Source: Tubiluchus corallicola
Lineage: Eukaryota; Priapulida; Priapulimorpha; Priapulimorphida; Tubiluchidae
Assembly (NCBI GenBank): GCA_030141605.1
Contig: JAQGDQ010000672.1
Location: 1-64,000, forward strand
Direction of reading: 5' to 3'
Length of the DNA: 64,000 nucleotides
Under the pieces are notes generated by a model. That model ran no database searches and was not told the origin of the DNA. It was given only the letters and a program-made list of their open reading frames with translations. Below, one piece after another: positions 33,300 through 44,633 of the stretch (position 1 is its first letter; every line of letters starts with the position of its first letter). Position numbers and translations under genes: made by a program.

Positions 33300-33420
33300 T
33301 CAGAATGACGTTAGGCTCATGCTCCGATTCACCTTCCTGCCGACTACGCGAGACTGTCGCTCTATGGGCTGCGTTACCGCCACGCCTCTCACGTACAACG
33401 CCTCGGCTTGCTTCAGCTGC
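33300..33420 (-). CDS. wee1: wee1 last coding exon
   Basis: Acceptor TTTTTGCAG above 33420; the split codon AG|G joins from the exon at 36142. It encodes QLKQAEALYVRGVAVTQ, then VVGRKVNRSMSLTSF and a TGA stop. The basic KKMNRS-like ending is conserved at the Wee1 C-terminus. Confidence 0.9.
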
Positions 33421-34164
33421 CTGCAAAAAAATGCTCGTATAAAAGCTTCATCGATGCAGGTTAAGATTTCACAAAAAGGTGGCACATAACAAACAGTCAT
33501 TAAAAAATCAATAATAACTAGCAAAGGCCACGCAAAAATTTTGCATATAAATGCACCTATAATCAATAATACGCAAACATCCTACACAGTCCTCACACAT
33601 AACGCAAAACCAGCAGCAGCAGCTTTTACTGAATTAAAGTTATAGGCAGAGTATAATTGATGACGTCAGAACAATGCCTTTGCGTCAGCAGTTTTCTAAG
33701 CGAAAATTTCCAAAAATAGAACATCTAATTAACTCGTCGGCACTCCTCTTGGTGGACATGTACTAAAATATAGCCCACATTATCGTGTAGCCCCGTTCTT
33801 CCTCTTTCTAAAGAGCCATATATCTCCTTCCAAGAGTCCCACCAGGCGCTGCTATAAAGTTTTTTCCGCATGCTGTTTGATCAAAATTTTGAAAAAATCG
33901 CGAGTTGGGTCCGGGAAAACGCCCGTCACTGGACGCTGTGGCCCTCTCGCAATACACCTATGGTGCCGTCGTCGAAGCTGTAGCCTCGAAAGGTTTCATA
34001 AAAAACGGTGCAGTACAAATGTGCTGATACGCATACGCTACAAAGTACAAAATCAAATCAAAATATGGTAGAAAAACCGGATAATCGCAAATATAATGTG
34101 ATCTTTAAAAAATCATGATTTTCGTTTTGGACAAATAACAGATCTAATTAAACCAGCCAACCGT

Positions 34165-34615
34165 TTTATGTCCAGACGAGAGTTAAAGCACAAGAAAACC
34201 CTCCACTTACATAAAGCTCAAAAATTCGTCTCCTAATTTTATACCACTCACATACCATCTTTTTGCATACAGGGCTTGCGTCGGCAGTAACGCTGCATAA
34301 AACGTTTAAACTAAAACCCACGATGACCGTTAGGCGCAGCCGTTTTGACGACAGGTCGTTTGAAACAAGTTTAGATAACACTGAATAAAGTTTGAAAAAT
34401 AATTCGTAGCATATCGTTGCTAACTAACTGAAATTTTAAATTACTGTATCTTGTCAATAAGATTAAAAATACGTTTTTTGGCTTGTGAGTGGTGCACCCT
34501 GGAGGGTGAGTCAGCGACATCTTACCAATTGGCATAAATATTTTAAACAATTATATCTAGTTACATGTCTTTCCAGCAGGTAAGCGAAATAATACTATGT
34601 AATATAGATTTACAC
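34165..34615. repeat. Dispersed intron repeat, copy 1
   Basis: Aligns in order with 36330-36740: shared AAAGCACAAGAAAAC, GCAGTAACGCTG, GTGAAACAAGTTTGG-like, CTTGTCAATAA and GTGGTGCAC blocks. A partial relative is seen at 38755-38900. Ends and class unknown; non-coding. Confidence 0.6.
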
Positions 34616-35084
34616 AGAAACTATTTTGGGACATAATTTAACATTGCTTTTCCTCCTCCCCTGATTTATGTTTGCGTAGGCGACGTCATGTGATGGCGAC
34701 GTCGAAACAGTATTGCAGGAGATTTTAAATAAAAACAAACAAAAATTCATTTCCACACGAATATGATATACGCATGAAATTGCAGTAAAGTAGTACAATT
34801 TTTCAAGGCGATACTTCAGGTGCCCCTTTTCTTGTCCTTTAACAGCACCCCCTTCCAGTCGTAGAATCTCTTATTAAACGACTTAACACTCAACTGCATT
34901 TCATTGTGATTTGATCAACATGTTAAAGCACATCAGCGTTAATTTTCACTGCCTCTTTAGGAACACCCTGTACAATGTACTTCAAGTTAAAGTACTAGAT
35001 TTGTGAAAAATTAATGTGAACAACAGATTTTCAGCCACTGAAGGTACTCCACACATCAGAAGCCATGGAATTCGCCACTGCAGC

Positions 35085-35985
35085 CGAAGCCAGATAAAAA
35101 AGTCACAAGAAAAGTCACAGATAAAAAAGTCACAAGAAAAGTCACAGATAAAAAGGTCACAGAAAAAAGACACAAGAAAAGTCATAGATGAAAAAGTCAC
35201 AAGAAAAAACATACAAGAAAAGTCACAGGTAAAAAGTCACAGGAAAAAAGTCAGCAGAAAGGTCACAGGTAAAAAAGTCACAGGAAAAAAGTCAGCAGAA
35301 AGGTCACAGGTAAAAAAGTCACAGGAAAAGCCACAGGTAAAAAAGTCACAGGAAAAAAGTCAGCAGAAAGGTCACAGGTAAAAAAGTCAGCAGAAAGGTC
35401 ACAGGTAAAAAAGTCACAGGAAAAGTCACAGGTAAAAAAGTCAGCAGAAAGGTCACAGGTAAAAAAGTCACAGGAAAAGTCACAGGTAAAAAAGTCAGCA
35501 GAAAGGTCACAGGTAAAAAAGTCACAGGAAAAGTCACAGGTAAAAAAGTCAGCAGAAAAGTCACAGGTAAAAAAGTCAGCAGAAAAGTCATAGATGAAAA
35601 AGTCACAAGAAAAAACATACAAGAAAGGTCACAGGTAAAAAAGTCACAGGAAAAAAGTCAGCAGAAAGGTCACAGGTAAAAAAGTCACAGGAAAAGTCAC
35701 AGGTAAAAAAGTCACAGGAAAAAAGTCAGCAGAAAGGTCACAGGTAAAAAAGTCACAGGAAAAAAGTCAGCAGAAAGGTCACAGGTAAAAAAGTCACAGG
35801 TAAAAAAGTCAGCAGAAAGGTCACAGGTAAAAAAGTCACAGGAAAAGTCACAGGTAAAAAAGTCAGCAGAAAAGTCACAGGTAAAAAAGTCACAGGAAAC
35901 AAGATACAAGAAGCCACAGGTAAAAAGTCACAAGAAAAGTCACAGGAAACAACATACAAGAAAAGTCACAGGAAACAGGAAAACG
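35085..35985. repeat. 13-15-bp minisatellite of GTCACAGG(T)AAAA units
   Basis: About 900 bp of short units of three kinds (GTCACAGGTAAAAAA, GTCACAGGAAAA, GTCAGCAGAAAG) in a shuffled order. It lies in the wee1 intron between 36142 and 33420. Open frames here are repeat artefacts. Confidence 0.9.
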
Positions 35986-36141
35986 AAGAGTTTTTTCCTG
36001 TGACTTTATTACGGGTCACCTTGTAACCCCCCCCAAAGCTTCCCGTTTCTGAAAAGACCGTATATCGTGGATTTCCTTAACCCTAACACACTAACACCAT
36101 TTACGGTAAAAAGCAATTAGCTCTGACACCACTACACCTAC

Positions 36142-36287
36142 CTGGCCAATAACTGGTTCTTAAATCGTTCTGCGTTCAGTTCCTTCCTCAATTGCGCTTT
36201 CGACTTCTCCGCGTTTGGGCAGAGTACGGGATGGTAACACAGGACGGCGGCAGACGGTCGACAAGACGCGTCAGGCTGTATCATAGA
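36142..36287 (-). CDS. wee1: wee1 exon, end of kinase domain
   Basis: 146 nt, phase 0 in and phase 2 out, between acceptor TTTTTAG and donor GTAGGT. It encodes SMIQPDASCRPSAAVL, the kinase subdomain XI with its invariant Arg, and then KAQLRKELNAERFKNQLLA, the conserved helical segment that follows the Wee1 kinase domain. Confidence 0.9.
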
Positions 36288-36329
36288 CTAAAAACAAAAT
36301 AAAGTGCATCATGATTCTGTGAATTGTTG

Positions 36330-36740
36330 AAGCACAAGAAAACATCCTTCATAAATAAAATTTAAAATATTTCTCTTTATATTTTACATTACTTATATGC
36401 TGTCTTATTGCATGGAGAGCTTGCATTAGCAGTAACGCTGTATAAAAATTGAAAATTTAAACTCCGTCCGGTGCAGCCATTTTAACGGCAGTCGTGTGAA
36501 ACAAGTTTGGATTCCAATGCTTAAAATTTGGGAAAATAATCATAGCATTTGTATCGCACTCTTCCCTAGGTAAGCAAAATTGTAAATTACTTGTCAATAA
36601 AATAAATAATGTGTTTTTTTGGTGAATCAGTGGTGCACACTGGGAAGGCGACGTAGTGCCGTGATACCAGGTGGCACAAACAATTTCAAGTTTCTTTTCC
36701 AGTTACATAAGTGCTTTAAACAGGTAATGCTAAGTAACAA
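36330..36740. repeat. Dispersed intron repeat, copy 2
   Basis: Partner of 34165-34615 in the neighbouring part of the same gene; the two copies are in the same orientation and clearly diverged. Confidence 0.6.
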
Positions 36741-37276
36741 AGTCTCGGCATTCACGTATAAACCAAAAAAGTCGTAAATTTAAACTTTTGAAATATTACT
36801 GTTCAAGAATTAGTCGGAATTTCAGCCTGGCAGACTTTATTAACCTTTTTCGTTATGTTTAAAATAGGTTAATTTTGATAACTCCCTCATATTCACCTGA
36901 CGTCAGGTATGATGTCACAATTAATCATACTCAGGTCAGGGGTGAAGTCTTTTCACACTTGTTAAAACTTTGATGTCAAATATGGAGAAAAATCGCGCAA
37001 AAATTTGCCTCGTTTTATGTTTCACCGATTATCGTGAATTCTTTGGCGTATAATTTAAAATTCGGTTTCCTCGTATTCTGCGCGAGTTTTTGACGTTTCA
37101 TTGTCAAAAGTGCTGAAGACATTTTAAACATTTAGCTCAAGAGATTGTCTTGAATATGTGAACCTCCATGCACAATATTAACAACACAAAAAAATTACTA
37201 GGCAGCTACAGTGACATCTCTACAAAGTACCGAAGGACAACAGATCATCTCTATAATCAATTTTAGCAGTTTCTGG

Positions 37277-37314
37277 ATAAAATTTATATATATATATAAA
37301 TTTTATACAGAAAC

Positions 37315-37357
<43 letters not shown>

Positions 37358-37425
37358 ATTTGTGGCTACAGTACCGACAATGGCACCATATACATATATA
37401 TATATATATATTTATGTATATATAC
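37277..37425. repeat. (TA)n microsatellites with an inverted AAATTTTATA arm
   Basis: Several TA runs; AATTTATATATATATATAAATT around 37280 is nearly self-complementary. Confidence 0.85.
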
Positions 37426-37666
37426 TTTGCAAAAAAAAGAAAAAAATGGCCATTTTTGGAGGTTTTTCGCCCCCGTTCCTCCCGGTGGGCCCGATTCGAA
37501 AAATAAACCCCCAATGGCATGACACTAGATCGAGACCTTTCGTCTGATGTATACATCGCCGCAAATGGTGGCGCCGTAGAGCCGCTGTAGCCTCGAATCT
37601 TATATATATATATATTAAGCCCATACCACCAAAATTAATATATACGATTTAAGATTGGGCACTTAC

Positions 37667-37774
37667 CTTTAACAAGTTTTGAAACTTTTCCGAATAGACT
37701 GGCAAGTATGGCAACTCCCCACTCCTTATACGATGCCACTCAGGTCCATTTTTTGGCAACGAACACCCGCTAGC
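37667..37774 (-). CDS. wee1: wee1 exon, kinase C-lobe
   Basis: 108 nt, phase 0 at both ends, between acceptor TTTTTTCAG and donor GTAAGT. It encodes ASGCSLPKNGPEWHRIRSGE, PYLPVYSEKF and QNLLK, matching the Wee1 segment of the LPRNGDQWHEIRQGRLPRIP type in vertebrates. Confidence 0.9.
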
Positions 37775-38149
37775 CTGAAAAAAGAATTCGGCGGAACTTA
37801 GAAAGACAAAACGAACTTCGTTTATAAATGCAATCAGCGCAAAATTTCTAACAAAACCCTTGAGCGCTTCTAAGAAATGCGCCACTTCTATAAACGTTTC
37901 ATTTCTTACATTTTTTTAGTTTGGACATAAATTAAACTAAATTGTCTGAAATTAAATTAGCAATTTCATCATACAGTTCACATATTTGTATAAAAATTAA
38001 CATTAGAAAAAACTAAATTCTTTCAACTATGAAGAAGTTTTAAAGCTAATTGCTAAGACACTGATAAATCAAGTAGAATTACAGGTAAGTTTCCTAAACT
38101 TTATTTTATAAATTTTATACTGATACTATACATTGCTCTCATCTCTCAC

Positions 38150-38216
38150 TCTTCTCTCGTCTCTCTCTCTCTCTCTTCTCTCTCCTCTCACCTCTCTCTC
38201 TCTCTCGAGGTGGGGA
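38150..38216. repeat. (CT)n microsatellite
   Basis: CTCTCT-rich run inside the wee1 intron, with small interruptions. Confidence 0.9.
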
Positions 38217-38365
38217 CACCTCACGAGAAAGGATGCAAATTTTCTACAGATAAATATCAAATTGGTAGCTTTATGACAATCTTGTGATTTAGGTGAACAT
38301 TGTATACGTTTTACAGTAAAGTGATTGCAAATTTCTACATATGAACAACCATCATCGATACTAAC

Positions 38366-38625
38366 CGCTTCAAATATGGTTAAACCTAGAGCAAATATGT
38401 CCGCCTTTGGCAAGTGGACGAAATCCTCCTGTAAGATTTCATTCGGCATGTAGCGACAATCCCCCTCCTCGACCCGGGGATTCGTCGACGACGTCACGTG
38501 ACCGAGATCACCAATTTTGTACACTACTCCTCCAAGGTCATCGTCGTCGTCGTCGACATCATCCATCACGCTGTCGTCGTGGTCGTTCTGGCTCGGTTTC
38601 TTGTTATGGACAATAAAGACGTTTC
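38366..38625 (-). CDS. wee1: wee1 exon, activation segment
   Basis: 260 nt, phase 1 in (completing the Gly of KPGN) and phase 0 out. It encodes [13 protein letters not shown], an acidic Asp-rich insert ([10 protein letters not shown]), [11 protein letters not shown] with the DLG motif typical of Wee1/Myt1, [14 protein letters not shown] (the Wee1 EGD signature) and [14 protein letters not shown]. Acceptor TTCTTGACAG, donor GTTAGT. Confidence 0.92.
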
Positions 38626-39044
38626 CTGTCAAGAAAAAGTGCCGAATCTAGAGACCGAAACGTAGCTTACAGACACTAAATCTACAAATTACAAGATCAG
38701 ACGCGTAAAAATGAAGCGTGAGGGCGCTACGTTCAAAAAATACAACAAACAATGCATGATTGTTAAAGGACAAGGCAACTCTTTACGTGCGTGAAGCTGA
38801 AAAAATTGTCTTGAAATTTTTATGTCACTTACGTGCTGCCCTATTGCATACGGAGTTTCCTAGTTGTAATTGAACATTTTAATTAGGTGCTGCCATCTAT
38901 GAACTAATCCTGTTACTCTACCAGCTACTTACCCCCAGTATAATTGTACGGTGCATTCACTGGATCTCTCCCTACTATTAAGTAATAGTGAAGCCTGTCT
39001 GCATAAGTCACCTATACCTACATATACTGACTGGTTTTGCTCTC

Positions 39045-39300
39045 CAGTCACTCTCTAACTCTCAGTGTTCAATGCAGGACACTCTCACTCTCAGTGTTCA
39101 GTGCAGGACACTCTCACTCTCAGTGTTCAGTGCAGGACACTCTCACTCTCAGTGTTCAGTGCAGGACACTCTCACTCTCAGTGTTCAGTGCAGGACACTC
39201 TCACTCTCTAACTCTCAGTGTTCAGTGCAGGACACTCTCACTCTCTAACTCTCAGTGTTCAGTGCAGGACACTCTCACTCTCAGTGTTCAATGCAGCAGC
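39045..39300. repeat. 29-bp minisatellite, about 8 copies
   Basis: The unit contains CAGTGTTCAGTGCAGGACAC then TCTCACTCT. Two units carry an extra CTCTAA. It lies in the wee1 intron between the exons at 38625 and 40991. Confidence 0.9.
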
Positions 39301-39520
39301 CATGCTACTCATGTGTCTTTAGTTAATAAACACTTTTCTGTTTGTGCAGTGCAAATATGTATTATACATTTTTTATTCTTGTTCTACAAGTGAGTGATCT
39401 ACAACGTTCAACATGACTTTAACAATTTTAATATTGTAGTATGCTTGTAGAAAAACTGACCAAAGCACTTTGTCGTAAATTTTGTTTTTTAGTTTGTGAT
39501 CTATGGATCGTCACGATCCG

Positions 39521-41040
39521 TACTTCAAGTCCTACCTGGTTTTACATCAAGATGGACTAGATTCATTGAATGAATGTACTTCAAGTCCTACCTGGTTTTA
39601 TATCAAGATGGACTAGATTCATTGAGTGAATGTACTTCAAGTCCTACCTGGTTTTACATCAAGATGGACTAGATTCATTGAATGAATGTACTTCAAGTCC
39701 TACCTGGTTTTATATCAAGATGGACTAGATTCATTCAGTGAATGTACTTCAAGCCCTACCTGGTTTTACATCAAGATGGACTAGATTCATTGCATGAATG
39801 TATTTCAAGTCCTACCTGGTTTTACATCAAGATGGACTAGATTCATTGAGTGAATGTACTTCAAATCCTACCTGGTTTTACATCAAGATGGACTAGATTC
39901 ATTGAATGAATGTACTTCAAGCCCTACCTGGTTTTATATCAAGATGGACTAGATTCATTGAATGAATGTACTTCAAGTCCTACCTGGTTTTACATCAAGA
40001 TGGAATAGATTCATTGAATGAATGTACTTCAAGTCCTACCTGGTTTTATATCAAGATGGACTAGATTCATTGAATGAATGTACTTCAAGTCCTACCTGGT
40101 TTTACATCAAGATGGACTAGATTCATTGAGTGAATGTACTTCAAATCCTACCTGGTTTTACATCAAGATGGACTAGATTCATTGCATGAATGTACTTCAA
40201 GTCCTACCTGGTTTTACATCAAGATGGACTAGATTCATTGAGTGAATGTACTTCAAATCCTACCTGGTTTTACATCAAGATGGAATAGATTCATTGAGTG
40301 AATGTACTTCAAATCCTACCTGGTTTTACATCAAGATGGACTAGATTCATTGAGTGAATGTACTTCAAGTCCTATCTGGTTTTACATCAAGATGGAATAG
40401 ATTCATTGAATGAATGTATTTCAAGTCCTACCTGGTTTTACATCAAGATGGAATAGATTCATTGAATGAATGTACTTCAAGTCCTACCTGGTTTTATATC
40501 AAGATGGAATAGATTCATTGAGTGAATGTACTTCAAGTCCTACCTGGTTTTACATCAAGATGGACTAGATTCATTGAGTGAATGTACTTCAAATCCTACC
40601 TGGTTTTACATCAAGATGGAATAGATTCATTGAATGAATGTACTTCAAGTCCACCTGGTTTTATATCAAGATGGACTAGATTCATTGAATGAACATACTT
40701 CAAGTCCTACCTGGTTTTATATCAAGATGGACTAGATTCATTGAATGAACATACTTCAAGTCCTACCTGGTTTTATATCAAGATGGACTAGATTCATTGC
40801 ATGAATGTACTTCAAGTCCTACCTGGTTTTATATCAAGATGGACTAGATTCATTGAATGAATGTACTTCAAGCCCTACCTGGTTTTACATCAAGATGGAC
40901 TAGATTCATTGCATGAATGTACTTCAAGCCCTACCTGGTTTTATATCAAGATGGACTAGATTCATTGCATGAATGTACTTCAAGTCCTACCTGGTTTTAT
41001 GTCAAGATGGACTAGATTCATTGAATGAATGTACTTCAAG
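39521..41040 (-). repeat. 56-bp minisatellite made of the wee1 exon end plus its splice donor, about 27 copies
   Basis: On the wee1 (minus) strand each unit is 50 nt of coding-type sequence (L-K-Y-I-H-S-M-N-L-V-H-L-D-I-K-P plus one G) followed by GTAGGA. The right-most unit, 41040-40985, is the real end of the exon at 40991-41137 and the first six intron bases. The other copies run head to tail into the intron as far as 39521. Units differ by a few substitutions (ATA/ACA, GTC/TTC, TCA/TGC). See the first finding. Confidence 0.95.
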
Positions 41041-41137
41041 CCCTGAGCAAGCTGCATTGTGATCACCTTTAGCTGATGTTCTGGGAAGGTTTTCTTCGTC
41101 CTGACATTGTCGGCTATCACATCTTGGAGGCTGCCAC
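40991..41137 (-). CDS. wee1: wee1 exon, up to the catalytic loop
   Basis: 147 nt, phase 1 to phase 1, between acceptor TTTTTCTCAG and donor GTAGGA. It encodes GSLQDVIADNVRTKK, then LKVITMQLAQGLKYIHSM and NLVHLDIKPG, the catalytic loop with the HxDIKPxN motif of Wee1. The last codon completes as GGA with the exon at 38625, giving LDIKPGNVFIV. Its last 50 nt are the founder of the 56-bp array that fills the next part of the intron. Confidence 0.92.
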
Positions 41138-41277
41138 CTGAGAAAAACATGTCAGGTGTATAAGCAAAAACTGAAGATCAAGACGAATTATGAATTTATT
41201 CCACAGCAACACAAAAACATACATACAAATTGATATTACATTGAAAAAAAATAAACTAAGCGAGTTACTGTAAGGAG

Positions 41278-41766
41278 CAGGGATGAGATTGCAAAAAACT
41301 CTGAAAAAACCGGGGGTTTGGGGGCCGCGAAGCCCCCTTGGAGCCAGCAACAAATTGCAATTTTGTGACCACAGAGAGCCTCTAAGTGGACTTAAAATAT
41401 CAATTACCTTGTTTCATGCATAATTTAAAATACCCAACTATCAAGGATGCATGATACCTAATTGTCTCAAAAACGCCTAAAAGTACTGGCCGCTCCTATG
41501 CAAAAGTATATAAAAACTGTCTGCAATTGACTAAAATAACTATGCACAATTGATTCTATATTTTTATACGTAGAGATATACACGTGGTTACACTGATGTA
41601 CGTGATGTAAACAAAGTGACGGCCTGCCAACTAGCAGTCAGCTTGTGAAATAATGTACTGGGTCCGTAAAAATTTTCTCAATGAATTTACGCGATTTACA
41701 AAAATGGCACTACTGGTCTTCCAGAAACACGGAATTCCGCGTATCTGCAGAAAATTCTCATCCCCA
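41278..41766. mobile_element. MITE with CAGGGATGAGATT terminus, copy 2
   Basis: Matches 7379-7881 throughout, with fewer bases near the left G-rich segment. The right terminus has decayed (CTCATCCCCA). AAGGAG occurs just outside both ends and may be part of the target duplication. It is inserted in a wee1 intron, 140 bp upstream (in gene sense) of the exon at 41137. Confidence 0.75.
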
Positions 41767-42519
41767 AAGGAGGAGGAAGGAGCATTGAGCTTTCGAGTCC
41801 TCCTCCAGATAAGTAAAACAATTGACAATTAACATTACATTTTCATCAGTTATAACGTACATTAGAACAAAATAACTTTTGTTAGTAACTTAAGGTCAGG
41901 ATGAGTAAAATTGTCAGTTAATTATCCCATTGTAGTAGGTAATTCTTTGATGTTTTTTAAATTGATAAAGATTAAGAGTTTTCATTTCACGCGGAATTGA
42001 TGACCATATTTTAATAGCATTATATTTTGATGACTGTTTCAATGCCATTAAAATATGGTCAGACAACATTCATGGTCAGACAACAGGTCACGATTCATTT
42101 GTTATGTGTTTGATTCATCATTCAATGATAAACAATCTGAAAATTAAGATTACAAAAATTACTATTAACCATGCAAATCACCCCTAAATTATTTTAGACA
42201 CTAAATTAACAACAAAAAAGCTGATCTAATTAGTTTGTAATTACAATTGTAATATAGAATATGTCGCAAAACTGGTGTTGTCACGGCAGTGAATTTCTAA
42301 ACCAAAAGTTCTGAGTTCAAGTCTAACCGTAGGACAAGCTTTCTTAAAATTTCTTTCTTTTTATTAATTTTAGTACAGAAATAAAAATTAATTTGGCATG
42401 TCGTATAATTAACGCTAATTGCTATGATTTTCAGGTGCGATTTAACCCAAACCAATACGCTTCTCTGTTATACCAATCAAATACGGGCTGTTGTTTTTCA
42501 GTAAATATAAACGACTTAC

Positions 42520-42641
42520 CATTACAGTATTCATTCTGAATGAGCATGTGGTCGTCTTCCGCCCAGGCTGAGTAGTAACGCACTACGTGCCGGTGCTTCC
42601 CCAAGACAGCGTGAGCGTACACTTCATTTAGCGCATTCTGC
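42520..42641 (-). CDS. wee1: wee1 exon, kinase N-lobe, part 2
   Basis: 122 nt, phase 2 in and phase 1 out, between acceptor CACATTGCAG and donor GTAAGT. It encodes [33 protein letters not shown] and IQNEYCNG. The [17 protein letters not shown] stretch is a near-invariant Wee1 signature. Confidence 0.93.
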
Positions 42642-42694
42642 CTGCAATGTGGAAACAAAAAACGTTAAACACGTGGGATTTTATTACGGAGCAA

Positions 42695-43300
42695 ATATGA
42701 TGATTTTTCATATACTACTCCACTTTCAAATCCGATAAAAAGCCATCCATTTTAACACAACTGATACTGCAAGTGTTTCTGATAATTAAATAATATATTA
42801 CAAACTTAATTAACGGCCTTGCGAGCCCAACTATTGATGACGTCACAAATTAACACAATTTTCAACAGAAAAAATATTCCACAAGCGTGTTGCACGTGTT
42901 TGCAAAAGCAAAACTGAAGTACAGTGCCACTGTAAGATATTCAGTGTGTTGTACTAAAACTAGACAAGTTTTAAGATAAAAATTCAAACTTCAAATTTTT
43001 CCGCTGTGCTCACGCATGAGCTGACGAACGTGTGTAGTTCGTCACAAACTATCACATCTGAACTGTGAGGTACAACACCTGTTTTTTAAGCAACGTGTTT
43101 CTGAAATGCAGGCACTAGTGCCCGTCTAACTAGCGAACGACGAAATGCATGTGAATGCAAAGAACTAGTGATGCGAAAATGAAATTGTGTTTGTGTCATA
43201 ATAAATCAGTCATTCTGGAAAAAATAGTCTACTTCCTTTCAATATTTTAAAGAGTAGATTGTTTTGACGTACAGTTTAAGATTGGGTCTGGCTTTACTGT
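42695..43300. mobile_element. TTAA-type MITE, family A, inverted copy
   Basis: Inverted relative of 60129-60730 and of the outer element at 12054-13404 (shared GATGACGTCACAAATT, CTAACTAGCGAACGACGAAA and CACGCATGAGCTG blocks). Both TTAA flanks have decayed. Located in a wee1 intron. Confidence 0.65.
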
Positions 43301-43469
43301 AAGCAATTTCAAAACTAGTTGACAATATTTCTGACGTGGTCAGAAACTGAAGATTTTGCCAACAATAGTTGTAAAATTCAGCCCTAAAAATGAAAAGACG
43401 ACAGCTTTTTTTGAAAGTGCTCATTTTCTTTTATTGAATTGCTTGAATACGAGGAAAGTGCATTTCTTT

Positions 43470-43545
43470 TCTTCAATCAATCAATTTATTTCACTCCAGC
43501 AATACATATGCAATACATCAACATACAATATTATTATAAAGTAAT
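43470..43545 (-). mobile_element. LINE 3' tail only
   Basis: About 65 bp matching 50038-50102 and 46747-46815 (minus strand: GTATGTTGATGTATTG, GGAGTGAAATAAATTGATTG). A severely 5'-truncated insertion in a wee1 intron. Confidence 0.6.
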
Positions 43546-43628
43546 GTTTAGGATTTCGCAATGAAACCTCAGCATTTAACTGTTCAGCCCATCACCCACG
43601 GGTCAAAGGTCAACAATCTCCCACTTAC

Positions 43629-43798
43629 TCATAGATGCTGCCAGCAACAGGCTTGACGGAACGTTTGATGGCATACGTGCACCCATCCAGCCGGTTGATG
43701 CATTTAAACACGCTACCGAATTCTCCCTTCCCGATTCGACACACTTCCAGAAATTCTTCATTGTAACGGGAAATGTTATTCTCTCGTAAGGCTATCTT
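43629..43798 (-). CDS. wee1: wee1 exon, start of kinase domain
   Basis: 170 nt, phase 0 in and phase 2 out, between acceptor TTTTTGCAG and donor GTAAGT. It encodes KIALRENNISRYNEEF, then LEVCRIGKGEFGSVFKC (glycine-rich loop) and DGCTYAIKRSVKPVAGS with the ATP-binding lysine in AIK. It joins in frame to QNALNEV of the next exon. Confidence 0.92.
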
Positions 43799-43860
43799 CT
43801 GCAAAAACAAAATTAGATGAATTACGAACTTGAAACAAATACAGGTGGTCATCAACTTAC

Positions 43861-43922
43861 GGCCATAGTCAATTCTGGTTGATTGGCCGTAACAGGAACT
43901 GGACGCAAGTTGGACACGAATA
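43861..43922 (-). CDS. Candidate wee1 linker exon
   Basis: A GTAAGT donor at 43860-43855 and the acceptor at 43799 would define a compact 62-nt intron with a T-rich 3' end. The frame that enters the kinase exon in phase 0 is open back to 43921 and reads VFVSNLRPVPVTANQP then ELTMA. The only upstream AG that keeps it open (43923-43924) has a poor pyrimidine tract and would need a phase-1 upstream exon. The exact start is therefore doubtful. Confidence 0.3.
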
Positions 43923-44633
43923 CTCAAGGACTGCGCCCCGACGTGTCGTGACGCTAAAGTTGTCACTGGGGTGTTTTGGTGAGAGTCAACAACCGACATT
44001 GGCAGGTTTATTAGACTATTTTTGTAGTTGCGATGTTCATGTTAAACAGATGAAATCACTGGATGAAAGCATGGTTTAACTTTGCGATCTGTATTTTACT
44101 CAAAATCATAGTCTCATAGTCAATCCACATATACCCGAAAATGGTAAACATAATCAACAGTAGCAAACAAAAGTCAAAGTAAATCCACCAGCCAATATAT
44201 CATGGCACCTGAGTCAAAACGTTATTATAACCACACAACTGTTTAAGCCTATTGCTTGTCCTCTAATCTTGCTACCAAGTGTGAAAAACTACTACCTTCT
44301 CAGAGAAGCCCAGTAACCCAGTTCCAACCAAACATATAGCAGTAGCAAGTACATACATATATTGGAAACTTTCAAGTGTACAAACAGATGTCAGCACTGT
44401 CTTAGTGGTAATGAAAAACTAAAGTTTAACACTACAAATCAAAATTAATAATAAACTGTAAATTAAATGCTCGAATCTGCGACAACATGTCAGATGTTCC
44501 GTGCACATGACACGAAGTATGTAAGTGCCGTGAAAGCGGATAGCAATTTTAAATTAATTTGTTAAAAGAAATAATAGCAAGAAGATGTAAGTCATAATTA
44601 GTTTCATGCAATGAATTAATTAAGTTGAATCGG

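Noticed and set aside
35016-35959. Lys/Ser-rich and Phe/Thr-rich frames over the GTCACAGG array
   Set aside because: Repeat translation within a wee1 intron; no exon signals in register.
39521-41040. CRISPR-like or other regular spacer array
   Set aside because: There are no unique spacers; the units are contiguous and match the adjacent wee1 exon. The genome is eukaryotic.
42280-42345. tRNA-like or SINE B-box (GAGTTCAAGTCT)
   Set aside because: No convincing A-box, acceptor stem or second copy was found.
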